Below, one piece after another: positions 12,286-23,249 of a DNA stretch of 64,000 nt (positions are counted from its first letter, which is position 1; each line of letters begins with the position of its first letter). The DNA lies in NCBI RefSeq assembly GCF_014805685.1, contig NC_060911.1, forward strand, positions 5,246,212 to 5,310,211, in the 5' to 3' direction. The stretch is from Silurus meridionalis. Taxonomy: Eukaryota > Chordata > Actinopteri > Siluriformes > Siluridae. The position numbers were made by a program, and so were the translations under genes. Under the pieces are notes generated by a model. That model did not search any database and was not told the origin of the DNA. It saw only the letters and a program-made list of their open reading frames with translations.

Positions 12286-12325
12286 TAATAATAATAATAA
12301 TAATAATAATAATGATGATGATGAT
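12286..12325. repeat. (TAA)n(TGA)n trinucleotide repeat
   Basis: About nine TAA units run directly into four to five TGA units. Confidence 0.95.
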
Positions 12326-12565
12326 TTACTGTTGGGTTGAATACAGCATTACAGTTTTGCATTGTTCCAGTATTCCTGCTTGCCTACTTTTAATTCTGGA
12401 CCATTTCTAATCTTACTTACATTTCTTTCATTACTCTTACAATTAAGGCATGCTGTAATATTGTATACAGCAGTTTGTACTTTTTTTTATCACTCTTTTC
12501 TACCAGTTTTTATTTTATATTTTAATTTTAGTTCCAAAACTCTGGACACTGGAGATTCCTTCAAA

Positions 12566-12930
12566 AAATACACTATATGGACAAGAGCACTGGGACACGT
12601 TGGACACTATTTCCAGCAATATGTGGTTCTCCATAATAACGTTACCACAAAGTTAGAAGCACACAATGTCTTTAAATATGATAGCATTAAATTTTCACAA
12701 TTCAATTTAATTCGGAGAGCCAAACCTGTTCCAGCATGACAGTGAAGCACAAAGCCAGCTCTATGAAGATATGCTTAATGAGCTCTGACCTCAATCCTAT
12801 TGAACACCTTTGGGATGAATTGGAACGCCGACTGCATCCCAGACCTCCTCACCTTACATCAGTAATTGACTTTCCTAATGCCATTGTGGTTGAATGAGCA
12901 CAAATCTCAACAAATTAAATCATACTAGAA
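12566..12930 (+). mobile_element. Tc1-like family A, copy A5
   Basis: The left end 'CACTATATGGACAAGAGCAC' followed by 'TGGGACACGTTGGACACT' matches the family's terminal repeat. Translation of 12781-12830 gives the transposase C-terminal motif DLNPIEHLWDELERRLHP, the best-preserved coding trace of family A in the window. The right inverted repeat is lost after the 'CAAATCTCAACAAAT' block. Confidence 0.85.
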
Positions 12931-13800
12931 GACAATCATACCATAGACAATTAATTTAAGCGACAATTAATTAAAATCTTCTGACTAATCAGATTTGAGA
13001 AATTTAACAGCTGTACTGTACACATTAGTTAAACACTTTTGCAAACACTTGATTTAAGCCCAATTTGAGAAAAATTTAAGAGAGCTATTACCTCTGCTGT
13101 TGTGTCCCTGCTGTTATTGAGGAACTAATATTGTGCTAATATTTCCTTTCGCAGCACCATGCAGCAAATCTCCGACCTTCACATTAGACCATGTTACACT
13201 GTGTGCCTTTTAATATTCCAAAATTGTAGAACTGCAGTGTAGAAAGACTGCTCTTCTGAGCTTTAAACCCCCACTGTTGAATCCACTGAAACCATGCAGA
13301 TTTCCCAATTCTTCTGGTGCTGGTTGCTGTTTTTTTCACTTTTTGCATCACCTTTAGAATGACTTGAAGTCTTTATGATAAAAAGAACAACAGAAAATAA
13401 AACAAATACTGTTTGAAATTAAGGATATATTGGCACCTCTAACAATTCACAAGGAGATGTTGATGAATATGGACACATGAGATGTTGCCAGTAGTGAGAC
13501 TTTCTTTGCTTGGGTGTTTTTGTTATCTTTTAATCTTCTAAAGGTGCAAACTGCAGCACCCCCAATGCACCTGAAACACATTTTTATATTGCCCTATTTT
13601 GAATGCTAATTGAACGGCTTTGGAATCCACACTTAGTTCATGTTATTGATTACAATATAAACAGCAGCATGCTCAACCCTCAATCTTTTGACAGGAAGAA
13701 GAATCCATAGATGAGTTATTCTGTCCTGAGGACTTTCCAAAGCTCATGACTGTCACAAAGTGATGTCATTCAGGACTCCCTACACTTCTTATACTCCAGC
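12931..13800. other. unassigned sequence
   Basis: No supported gene or named repeat. Confidence 0.45.
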
Positions 13801-13815
13801 TTTTTTTTTTTTTAA

Positions 13816-14144
13816 ATGGTTTCTAAATTTGTAACTTTTCATCTGACATTTGATTGCATATGCAGTGGGATCTGACAGAATGACAGTTGGTGATTTAAAA
13901 TGTCAAAATTGATTCATAAGATTAGTCATATCATATTACCTCATCTATAAAATAAATTATTTGTCTTTTTTTTTTTTTAGATGGTTTCTAAATTTGTAAC
14001 TTTTCATCTGACATTTGATTGCATATGCAGTGGATCTGACAGAATGACAGTTGGTGATTTAAAATGTCAAAATTGATTCATAAGATTAGTCATATCATAT
14101 TACCTCATCTATAAAATAAATTATTTGTCTTTTTTTTTTTTTAG
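13816..14144 (+). repeat. two-copy 165-bp tandem duplication
   Basis: The unit runs from 'ATGGTTTCTAAATTTGTAAC' to a T-rich end 'TTGTCTTTTTTTTTTTTTAG' and is repeated immediately (13816-13980 and 13981-14144). The only difference I see is one G missing from 'GCAGTGGGATC' in the second unit. A recent duplication or an assembly duplication would both look like this. Confidence 0.95.
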
Positions 14145-14154
14145 ATTTGGTGGT

Positions 14155-15085
14155 TCACTAAATAGACAAATTTATCGGGACACCTGACTTATTGAAGCAT
14201 ATGTTTCTTGCCCCAAGTTGTTACCACTCAGTAGGAGGCACACTGAATTTTTTTCAAATGGAAACCACTGGATATGGTTCCACCTAAACAGCCTAAAGCT
14301 CCATTAAGTTACTGAGCAACTCAAGAACTAGGAGGATGGATCTGGATTGTTATTAATATCTACAGTCTGCTGCAATGGACCACAGGTTGCATGAACAGTT
14401 TTGCATTTGAACCCCCATTTCTACACACCTCAAAAATGATGGAACTGTAATAAATGGATATTTGGTGCAACCCAGCTGAGGATTGGTTCCCTTTTAAGTT
14501 TTCCCTTTTAAGTTTGATTCCTTTTAAGGTTTCCTCCTCATACCATCTCAGGGAGTTTTTGTTTGCCACAGTCACAACTGGCTCACTCATTAGGGGTAAA
14601 CTTACAATTATAAGGATCAAATATAATTGTATTATAGGCACTAAATGTATCCACTTTTTTAATATAACTTTATAAATGCTTTATCTGTATAAAGCTACTT
14701 TAAACTAGTCCATTGCTAAAAGCGCTGTACGAATACAATTGAATTGAATTTATTTGAATTCAATTGAATTGAACTGAACTGAAAACTGAACTAAATAGTG
14801 CCCCTGTGTGCAAAGCCAGCTCCATGAAGATATGGTTTACATAGGTTGGAGTAGAATATCTTGAGTGACCTGCCACATTACGAACACCATTGTGGCTAAA
14901 TAAGCACAAATCCCCACAAGTACACTTATAAATCTAGTGAAACTTCTTCCCAGAATAGTGACGGTTATTTTAACTGCAAATGGGGATCTTATCCTCATGT
15001 CTCCAGAAAAATCTTTCCATATAGTGTCAAAATATTGTTATTTTTCTAACAGAAATACAAACCTGTCCCAAAATTCCTCATCCTA
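14155..15085 (+). mobile_element. Tc1-like family A, copy A6, interrupted
   Basis: The left piece at about 14155-14246 has 'ATAGACAAATTTATCGGGAC' and the GTTACCAC block. The right piece at about 14798-15085 has 'GTGCCCCTGTGTGCAAAGCC', 'CCATGAAGATATGGTTTACA' and ends at 'TTTCCATATAGTGTC'. The insert between them is an R1 retroposon. Confidence 0.75.
14247..14797 (+). repeat. retroposon family R1, nested in A6
   Basis: Contains GATGGAACTGTAATAAATGG, a TTCCCTTTTAAG duplication, TCTCAGGGAGTTTTTGTTTG, and 'TAAAGCTACTTTAAACTAGT' with 'CCATTGCTAAAAGCGCTGTA'. It then ends in repeated ATTGAATTGAA-type units (14735-14785). That simple tail suggests a retroposed element whose 3' end lies to the right. 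Confidence 0.7.
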
Positions 15086-15089
15086 TATA

Positions 15090-15915
15090 TTTTGTATTGA
15101 GGTGCATCAATCAATCTTTCTAGTGTTCTGTCGTTCTCTACTTGGCCATGTCACCATCCTCCAAATGAAGTAAGAGAGAGAGAGAGGGAGCAAGACAGAG
15201 AGGTAAAACATCACCTTCATCCATCACAGAGACCCACACCTCACCCACCTGCTAAAAATAAACCCCTATTAGCAGCTGTCTGCCGGTGGAGGGTGCATGC
15301 GATGTTAAGAGAGAGGAAGAGGGTGTGTGTGTGTGTGTGTGTGCGTGCACGTGTGTGCAACAGACGTATGATTATAATGTGATAAAGGACAAAAGAGAGA
15401 GAGAACCAGCCATCCATCACTTGATTGGTTGCCATCAATGAGAAATTGTGCACATGTGCTTTTTTAACAATGTGCTTTAAAAATAAAATTTTTTTTAATG
15501 TAATTTGCAAGTTATTATATGTATATATATATTTTTTCCCTCTCATGCGCCATGCTCTATATTTAGTGAACTGAATAGATCTCATGACTGCATAATCATA
15601 CACATTAGCCAACGTCTAATGTGTGGTTTAAAATTTACAATTACAGTTAGCTTTACTTATGACCTCATTTGCAAAAATCCATTTAAATCATGTTTGAGTG
15701 TTTCTATGAATAGTGCCTGAGATTAGACAATTTTTAATTATTTATTTATTTTTCTGTTTTGGCCAAATGGACAAAATCTCTATGGTAACTCTAACTGTTC
15801 ATCTGACATTTGTAACACATAATAGTTTTAGTGCACAAATAATACATTGTAATGCCCAACATACTGCAGAATATACAGTACAAATGCTAATAAACAGTTA
15901 GTTAAATGCTATGCC
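15090..15915. other. unassigned sequence with short microsatellites
   Basis: AG-rich run at 15172-15190 and GT/GC run at 15322-15358. The reading frame across 15241-15612 (minus) is partly a translation of the GT repeat and is not credible as a gene. Confidence 0.5.
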
Positions 15916-15919
15916 TTAC

Positions 15920-16105
15920 ACTTGGGTCTAGTTTCTTTCATTGTTCATGCTGAGGTTCTCTTTTAAATCTAGTTCCTTTCATAGTTCCAGATGAGGTTCC
16001 TTGTTGTAGTTGGGTTCCTCTTGTGGTTTCTGATGAGGTTTCCCGTTGAGTCTGATTCTTCTCAAGGTTCCAGATGAGGTTCACTTTTTGAATCTTTTGA
16101 GTTAG
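15920..16105. repeat. 41-42 bp minisatellite related to R1
   Basis: Units begin with TGAGGTT at 15951, 15992, 16034 and 16075, a spacing of 41, 42 and 41. Each contains a variant of 'TCTGATTCTTCTCAAGGTTC' 'CAGA'. The unit resembles the 'GGTTCCTCTCAAGGTTTC' segment of the R1 retroposon, so the array probably arose by local amplification of an R1 fragment. Confidence 0.75.
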
Positions 16106-16189
16106 TCATGTGTCTAACATCCAATGCATCCATGCAATTAAGTTGCGATTAATCACGAGCTAACTCATGGCAATAATGCAATATACAGT

Positions 16190-16560
16190 ATGGGTGAAAA
16201 GTAACTAGGCATTAAAAGTTATTATTAAAAGTAATAAAGTTTAGATTTCTAATACAGATTTACTGATACAAATTGAACATATACTTTATTACATAGAAAA
16301 ATTAAAGCACATTTTAAAATTTTAACATAGGCAGTGGTGCCATCAACCAGTTTCCTTAAACAGCCAGGAATGGAATGCACAGCCAGTCTTCTGAAGGAAG
16401 TCGTTTTGGATATTGCATAGAACCCCCTGAATCTGTGCCTCCATCTTAAAAGGCACTCACAGTAAGAGCAAAATGGGGTGGTGCACCATCCTGCATAAAA
16501 ATAAGGTTGGCAAGTTCTATAGTCTTTAAATATTGCCTAGGTAATTTTCAGCCGCCCTGT
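16190..16560 (-). pseudogene. IS630/Tc1-type transposase relic
   Basis: On the minus strand, 16502-16466 reads FMQDGAPPHFAL. This is the catalytic-aspartate region of IS630/Tc1/mariner-type DDE transposases ('QDGAPPH'). The remainder to about 16330 is open in pieces only. Nothing upstream or downstream gives a full domain or terminal repeats. Confidence 0.55.
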
Positions 16561-16564
16561 ACTG

Positions 16565-17070
16565 TATATATGCATGTTTCTCTAACTTCTGAGTGAATCA
16601 GATGTGCTGTAATTTATTGTGTGCGCTTTATAAATGGAAATTAAATCTTGTTTTTGTGCATTGTAACTTCTCTTTGTCTGTGCTAATGGTTCTCTCAGGC
16701 ATGGACAAGTGATACCAATTAGTGATGTGTTTGCATGGCATATTTGTATTCACTCATCTTAATGAGCATCTGTCTCAGCTCCTTTAGTTGGAGTCGCTTT
16801 TGGTTTCCCCACTAACGCTGTAGCATCGTTGGCCATCTATTTCTCTCTCTTTTCTCTCTTTTCTCTCTTACACCCTCTGGCACATAATTGGTTGTCAGTC
16901 CACTGAGAGCCGTTGCGAGGTGTGAAATGCCACCAGCAACTACTTATGCTAAGTTAGAGCAACATGTCATGTTCTAGCTTTGGGGCTGAAAATAGCAGGC
17001 GCAGTGAAGCCGTTCAATAAACCTTGGAGTGTATTACATAGTTGTTTACCGGCTCCGTGTTGCATCACTG

Positions 17071-17102
<32 letters not shown>

Positions 17103-18230
17103 TCTGAATTGGAGTTACATTCATCTCTAAGCTTTGTTCATGCACCCTTTGGTCCCTTATCCTGACATCATGTCTAGTTCTCCTGCTGGTCTGGTTTAAA
17201 AATACCCCTCTATTACCATGTGGGTAATATTTTATCCTGACCTGCTCTGGGAGCAATTTCTGGTTCTGCCAAACTCCATCCAAAAACCAACACTGGCACA
17301 TGTGTCTGATTACGGCAGTAAAGTAAAACACTTTTAAGGGGAAAAAAAAGGAATTAGGGAATGTTAGCATAATGCCAGTGAGACCAGTTAGCTAGCACTT
17401 ACTAATATTCATTCACTGAACTCGTGCACTGAAGGAGCGCACACCATCTGTGCTCCAGTTTTTACACTGCAAAAGGTCGATTTCTAAATAGGTTGACTAG
17501 GCTGTTTGTCTGGTTTAATTACCCAGCTACAAATAGCAGAGGTTTGCATAACAGAATCCACATTACCATGGTCTTGATTCTTTGAGAATTATTGTACACT
17601 GCTTGCAACAGGAGTTAGATTAAGATTTTGTATGTGTGTGTGTTTAGACACTAGGCAGACAGTCCAGCCAGTGTCTGTGTAAACAGCAGTGTTTTTGGAT
17701 TCATTCCAGTAACAATGTACTTTAAAAGACAAGCTGTCATGCTGCTATAATATGGAGAGAACGTTTGTGGGCAGTGCGCTATCGATCTCTCTTTCAACCG
17801 ACGTATAATAGACACAGACACACACTCTCTATAACAAGTGAAATTTTGGCTTCTACACTGCATCAGATTCACTGTAAATATTCTGGAAGATTTGAGGCAA
17901 AAAATATTCTTTAAATACATTGACAGGAAAGTACAGTAATATATTACATAGTACAAAATTAATCCTGTAACATTTTAATATTAAGAATAAAATTGGCATG
18001 AAATAGCTAAGAGTAAATTAGAGAGGGGGAAATCAGAAAGGAAAAAAGCTGAAGAAAAAAAAACAAAACATGGATTTTTGAGTAATCTAGCACAGCAGCA
18101 CTAATAATGGGTGTAAGATTCCTTCACACAATGCTGTTAAGACGCAAAGACCTGTGCTAAATTCTTTTTAGCCCAGGCTGTAGATTTATCAGTGACAGCC
18201 TCGTCATAGGGGGAAGTATTAACTCAATGG
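16565..18230. other. unassigned sequence, poly-T at 17071-17099
   Basis: 29 consecutive T at 17071-17099 and TTTTCTCTC repeats near 16845-16870. The open frame at 17098-17370 (minus) lacks any family resemblance. Confidence 0.5.
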
Positions 18231-18369
18231 TTATGTCACGTTGTCAAGTTGTCACTTTTGGGCCCTTGAACAAGGACCTTAAACCTCAATGATCCATGGG
18301 TGCTGTATCATGGCACACCCTGTGCTCTCACCCAAGATTTTTTACATTGCCGGAATATGCGAATCAAGA

Positions 18370-18590
18370 ATTTCACTGTGCTTTTATGTAATTACATTGC
18401 AGGAGGTCTGGGGTGCAGTGAATTCCAAAGGTTTTCAGTAGGGTTGAAATCAATGTTTTATAGCAGGTCAGTCAAGATCTTCCACTCTAGCCTGCGTATA
18501 TACCATATCTTCATTGAGCTGGCTTTGTGCACAAGGGGTATTGTCGTGCTGGAACAGGTTTGGGTCTCCTAGTTCAAGTGAAAGGAAAAT
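18370..18590 (-). mobile_element. Tc1-like family A, copy A7, fragment
   Basis: Reverse-complement blocks are present: 'TTTATAGCAGGTCAGTCAAG' 'ATCTTCCACTC', 'ACCATATCTTCATTGAGCTG', 'GGCTTTGTGCACAAGGGGTA', 'GTGCTGGAACAGGTTTGGGT'. Both termini are missing. Confidence 0.75.
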
Positions 18591-18974
18591 GTACTCTCAT
18601 TTCTGAGAGAATAAGGTTTATTATTATTTATTTTCCATTAGCTAAAAAAAAATATCTAATTCGTAGACAAGGTACATCTTTTCTATACTTCAGTGGATGA
18701 ATTAACAAACCAAAGCAGTTTGAAAGTGAAATCCGCCAGAGAATTGTTTGAGATGGCGAACATGACAGATGTCGGGTTCATTAGCTGTCTGTCAAGTGGG
18801 TCGTCCTCCACTGCAGTGGAACCAAACAATAATTACTCACGTTTTTCTTCAACGTTAAAAGGAAACAGGGTTGTTCTCGTCGAAATAGCTTACATTCATG
18901 ATGACGCTCAGTACTCGGTACACAAAAGTTCACATTTACTCTTCACCCCAATTAATGTCAGTCATGCAAGCAAC

Positions 18975-19465
18975 ATACAATATATGGTTAAAAGTATTGG
19001 AACACTAGACTTTTCCAAACATATGTGGTTCTTCCCCAAAGTATTACCACTAAATTAGAGTTGCACAATTGTATAGGACGTCTTCGGCGGTGGTAGCATT
19101 ACATTTTCCTTTCAATTAAACTAGTAGACTCAAACCTGTTTTAGTATGACATCGCCCCTGTGCATAACGCCAGCGCCATGAAGTTCTTGAGTGGCCTGCT
19201 ATAAAGCTCTGACCTCAACCCTATTGAACACCTTTGAGATGAATTGGGACACTGACTGCACCCCAGACCTCATACATCAGTACCTGATTTTACTAACACC
19301 CTTGTGGCTAAATGAACACAATGCCAAAATCTAGTTAAACATCACAGAAGAATAGAGGTTATTATATTAGTAAATAGGTAGGTATAGTTTAAAATCAAAT
19401 GTCCAGAGAGAAGATAATTTTATGCTCATGTTTCCACAAATTTTGTCTCTAACTTTTGACCCTTG
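18975..19465 (+). mobile_element. Tc1-like family A, copy A8
   Basis: Left terminus 'ATATGGTTAAAAGTATTGGA' 'ACACTAGACTTTTCC'. Internal 'GACCTCAACCCTATTGAACA' 'CCTTTGAGATGAATTGGGAC' translates as DLNPIEHLEMNWD-like with one damaged codon region. The right end is decayed near 'CTCATGTTTCCACAAATTTT'. Confidence 0.85.
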
Positions 19466-20735
19466 TGGATGCTAAATACAGTGATATATATGGTTGACCA
19501 CTTACTTCAATGTATTGTAGTATTATAACAACTTTCAATGTTAACCAACATACAACTTGTGAAACATGGTAGTAGGTAATAAAAAAACCATTCTGGATTA
19601 AGTGCTATTCTATTCCATGCTGCTAAATAAGGGTAGAATGCATATTTTTAGCCGAATTTGTAGAGAATAATTAGATGATTACAGCATAGGCCTGATCATG
19701 TGGAAATATATTGACAATATTAAAAGAATGTGCTTCCATACTTGTTGTTTCAATTATTAAATTGTCTCTTGCTCTCTGTTGCATCACACTTAACAGCAAA
19801 GAAAGCAGTGCACATTTTTATGTTCTTTCTTTTCTTTCTTTTATTTATTTATTTATTTATATTTATTTATTTATTATTTTTTGAACAGTATTGGACAACT
19901 TCAGACATGTCTACTGAAGAATCCCACCTCAGTGGCATGAAGTATACGCAGGTGATTTAAAAAATTTAAAGTCGAGTTCAAAAATCAACTTGAACTCGAA
20001 ATCGGCTTTGAACTTCAGCTGCATAAATATTACTGCAGTTGTTTAACTTTTAATTATTATTTGACTTTTTTTGACCTTTACACTCCAAAGCATCTTTCTG
20101 GTGTGCTGAGTCTTAGTACATTGTTCTACCCCATGACATGACAGCAGAATCCAGCAGGGCTGATGTGTTCAAAAGCACTTAGAGTCTTAGTGGCTGCCTG
20201 GGAGAAATGTCTGCCACTTCCAATTAGCCAGCGGACCATAAAGCTCGAGATTCCTTCAAAATGGTGACTTTGAATTGCCCACATGAGTGACCTGTGTGGG
20301 TTTGTGCATAGAATCCAGTGAGGAGGAGGATTCTGAGATTGAACAGAGCACAGTTTAAAAGACAGAACACTTGATTACCCTGTCAGAGTTTATATGTCTA
20401 CACACCAAGGCCTCATTTGTCTGCTAGTCACAACTCTCTTTTCACTGGCAATGGTTTTATAGTAGACTTTGTCCAACAAATGGGTTTAAGGTTTGGATGA
20501 TTTTCGTGTTGGAGCGATTTTTTCCCATCACTCGCATGGGCCAACTGCTTGCCATCTTAAATTCAGTGCTCCTCTGAAGGAGCTTGAGTTTGCCCTGATT
20601 CAAATGGGAATTCTGCTTGACACACTCAACCTACTTCTGTAATTAAGAGTTTAACTTAATTTAAGCAACACGCAATTATCACATAGGTCTCACGTGCTGT
20701 GTCTGAAGGGAAGCTGTAAAAGGAAAATGAAAGCA
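19466..20735. other. unassigned sequence with TTTC/TTTA repeat
   Basis: A TTTC then TTTA tract occupies about 19822-19880. No supported gene. Confidence 0.5.
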
Positions 20736-20743
20736 GAAATACG

Positions 20744-20862
20744 TGAAATGGCTCAGTGGATGTCAGACTTCTGATTGGAGAGTCATTAGTTTAATTCCCA
20801 GCACCATGAATCTATTAAAGGACCTTTGAGCAAGGCCCTTAAATTCAGTTGTATAAATGTCA
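20744..20862 (+). repeat. tRNA-derived SINE fragment
   Basis: 'ATGGCTCAGTGGATGTCAGA' 'CTTCTGATTGGAGAGTCATT' 'AGTTTAATTCCCAGCAC' has an A-box-like and a B-box-like element spaced as in a tRNA. It is followed by 'CTTTGAGCAAGGCCCTTAAA' and 'CAGTTGTATAAATGTCAC', the body of a SINE common in catfish-like genomes. Confidence 0.6.
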
Positions 20863-20869
20863 CAAACCA

Positions 20870-22800
20870 TCAGTGTCTCATGCCAATAATAATTATTTGA
20901 TTTCTTATTATAATCATGATTTGTGTTGTTTTTTTTGTCCCAGATGACAGCTTTGTGCGTCTGTACTCAGAGTACCACTTGGTAGTTCATCCTGAAGTCA
21001 AGCGGTGTTCAGGAACCACGTGAGACTCCTTGATAATAAAAACGCGATACACTCGTTTTTCCTCCATAACTCAATAAGTTTCCCTCTTTGCTGTACTGTC
21101 CACCTGACTCGATTCCACGTTGAGGATTGAGTTTTTTGAGATAACGGCACGTTCATGCCTTGCATGAAAAAGGTATATAATCTCGATACTTGAAAACGTG
21201 ATTGGGATTGAGTTTTTTGCCCTTTGCAGAGCAAGAATTATTGCTTGCAGCTTATAAAGAGTTTGAAAGCTTATTCAAATAGCAGAGAACACCTCAAAAG
21301 TGAATTGGCAGAATGTTGGAGACAAATAAAATGCGCAAGTGTTCCAGAAGTTATACTTTTTTTTACTTCAATTGAATATCTTTGTTAGAGACACCTCAAG
21401 GCCCACTGTAATCTAGCAAAAAAGTAAAAGTAAAATACAGGAACATTGTAGAAAACTGTATTTATTTATTTAATACTGTTCTTGAAAAGTCAAATTATAT
21501 GATGGTCCAACAAATTAATGAGGTAAATAAATCTTTTACCGAAAAAAAGATACATATTTCCAAAAGTTGCTGAGAGATCTATCTCCTATTATGCTCTGAT
21601 TTCTGAATTATTACTATTCTTGTTATCCTAATCTTAATAATCAGGTCGCTTTCGGAAAAATGGACATGGCTGCGACAGACTTCCCCTATCATCTACACTT
21701 ATAAAGCTATGATCTAATCCTGTTTACATGAAATAGGCGTGCTCCCAAGTTGGTTTAAGACACCTCTCGAGTTGTTGCTATGACAACAACAAATAATCCA
21801 GGATGAGCTTCAAAGAACCAAATAATCCCGGGTAATACCAAATCGTTTGGTTTCTTTGCTTTTGTTTTAAAGTCTTTTGTTTGTATATTTGTACTTTTAA
21901 AAAATGCAGCATTTTGCATCCACCTTCCCTTCCATTGCATGAAACTTGGCATTCATGTTTTCCATATGCTTAGTGACAGTTTTTATGACTATGAACATTT
22001 CGAAAATGTTTTAAAATAAGGTTTATGCAGCTCAATCATAAATGTAAGAAGTTCTGTTTTGAGCTTGGCTATATACTTTATTCAGATTATTCCAAATTAT
22101 TCCATATTTTATTGTTACCATGTTCTTATAATTTATTAACAAAACTGTTTACCAAAGATTTTACTATATTATTTGTTTGTTTATTTTTATAGAAAAGCAG
22201 GCTAGCTCTACTACCCTGGGTAATCTCAACCGGTTCTGTCCATCCGAGTCGTTTTTATTGCCTCTTGAGCAACAGCCATGTTTTTGAGACTTGCTTCTCT
22301 GCACAATTTGGGTTCACTCCAGGCACACACACACGGTGCGATTACCTCGTCATAATCTCTTCCTGTCACATTCCCTGTGTGGCCTTTTTAAAAACTCAGC
22401 CAGTTCTGCCCTTTACTTTTATCCATATTTACCAACACATTCACATCTTTACACACATGTACTCATCAGGTGTCCGTTCTGTCCAACTTGTTCTCGAATA
22501 GTGTCGGTAGTACAAGAACAAGGTACATTTTTCATTTTCAGAGCATTTCATTTGCACGAAATTGTCAGTTGATTATAAAATTGTGTGGATGTACATAATG
22601 TGTTTACAATGTGGCAGTCTGAGGCAGAATTTTCATAATATTTAGATATTTGAAATTCAATAAGTAACGTTCAAGATCCCGTTTTCTGTGTTTAGAGCAC
22701 ATATTTCACATATCAGTGCACATATTTCATCATTTTCCAGCCAAACGTTCCTTACTGTCAGTAAAGAGTGCTAGTTTGAAATTCAGTATACAAATTACCA
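20870..22800. other. unassigned sequence
   Basis: No supported gene. Overlapping frames at 22265-22572 have low-complexity His/Ser content and no family resemblance. Confidence 0.45.
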
Positions 22801-22804
22801 ACAT

Positions 22805-23245
22805 ACAGTATGTACATTGTATGGACAAAAGTATTAGGACACCTGACTTTTACAGCCATGTGTGGTTCTTCCTCAAAATGTTACCACAAACATGGAGGCC
22901 AGCACTTGTATAAAAATGTCTTTGGATGTGGTAACATTAAATTTCTCTTGAACTAGGAGACCCAAACCTGCAATGTTCCAGCATGACAATGCTCTTGTGC
23001 ACAAAGCCAGATTTATAAAGACATGGTTCATCAGGCCTCCACACTTTACATCAGTACCAGACTTTACTAACAACCATGTGGCTGAATTAGCACAAATCCC
23101 CACAAGCACACTCCATCGTGCGGAACATAATCCATCCCATTTATTCTATTATAACAGTAAATAGGGACTAAATTTGGAATGGGATGTTCAAAATGCACAT
23201 CCAAATCTTTTGTTGTCCACAAACATTTGTTTTTACTTAGTGTAC
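22805..23245 (+). mobile_element. Tc1-like family A, copy A9
   Basis: Left terminus 'TGTATGGACAAAAGTATTAG' 'GACACCTGACTTTTACAGCC' is well preserved. A deletion removes the 'DLNPIEHLWDE' segment: 'AAAGACATGGTTCATCAGGC' joins directly to the 'CCTCCACACTTTACATCAG' block. It ends near 'TTGTTGTCCACAAACATTTG'. Confidence 0.85.
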
Positions 23246-23249
23246 TTCA

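Noticed and set aside
12362..12739. 125-codon frame
   Set aside because: The second half is family A transposon sequence read in a non-coding frame. The first half is AT-driven hydrophobic sequence with no splice context.
13966..13982. Poly-T followed by TTTAG as a splice acceptor
   Set aside because: It is repeated in both units of the tandem duplication, and no coding sequence follows either one.
15241..15612. 123-codon minus-strand frame
   Set aside because: It contains a Thr-His run from the GT repeat and no recognisable domain.
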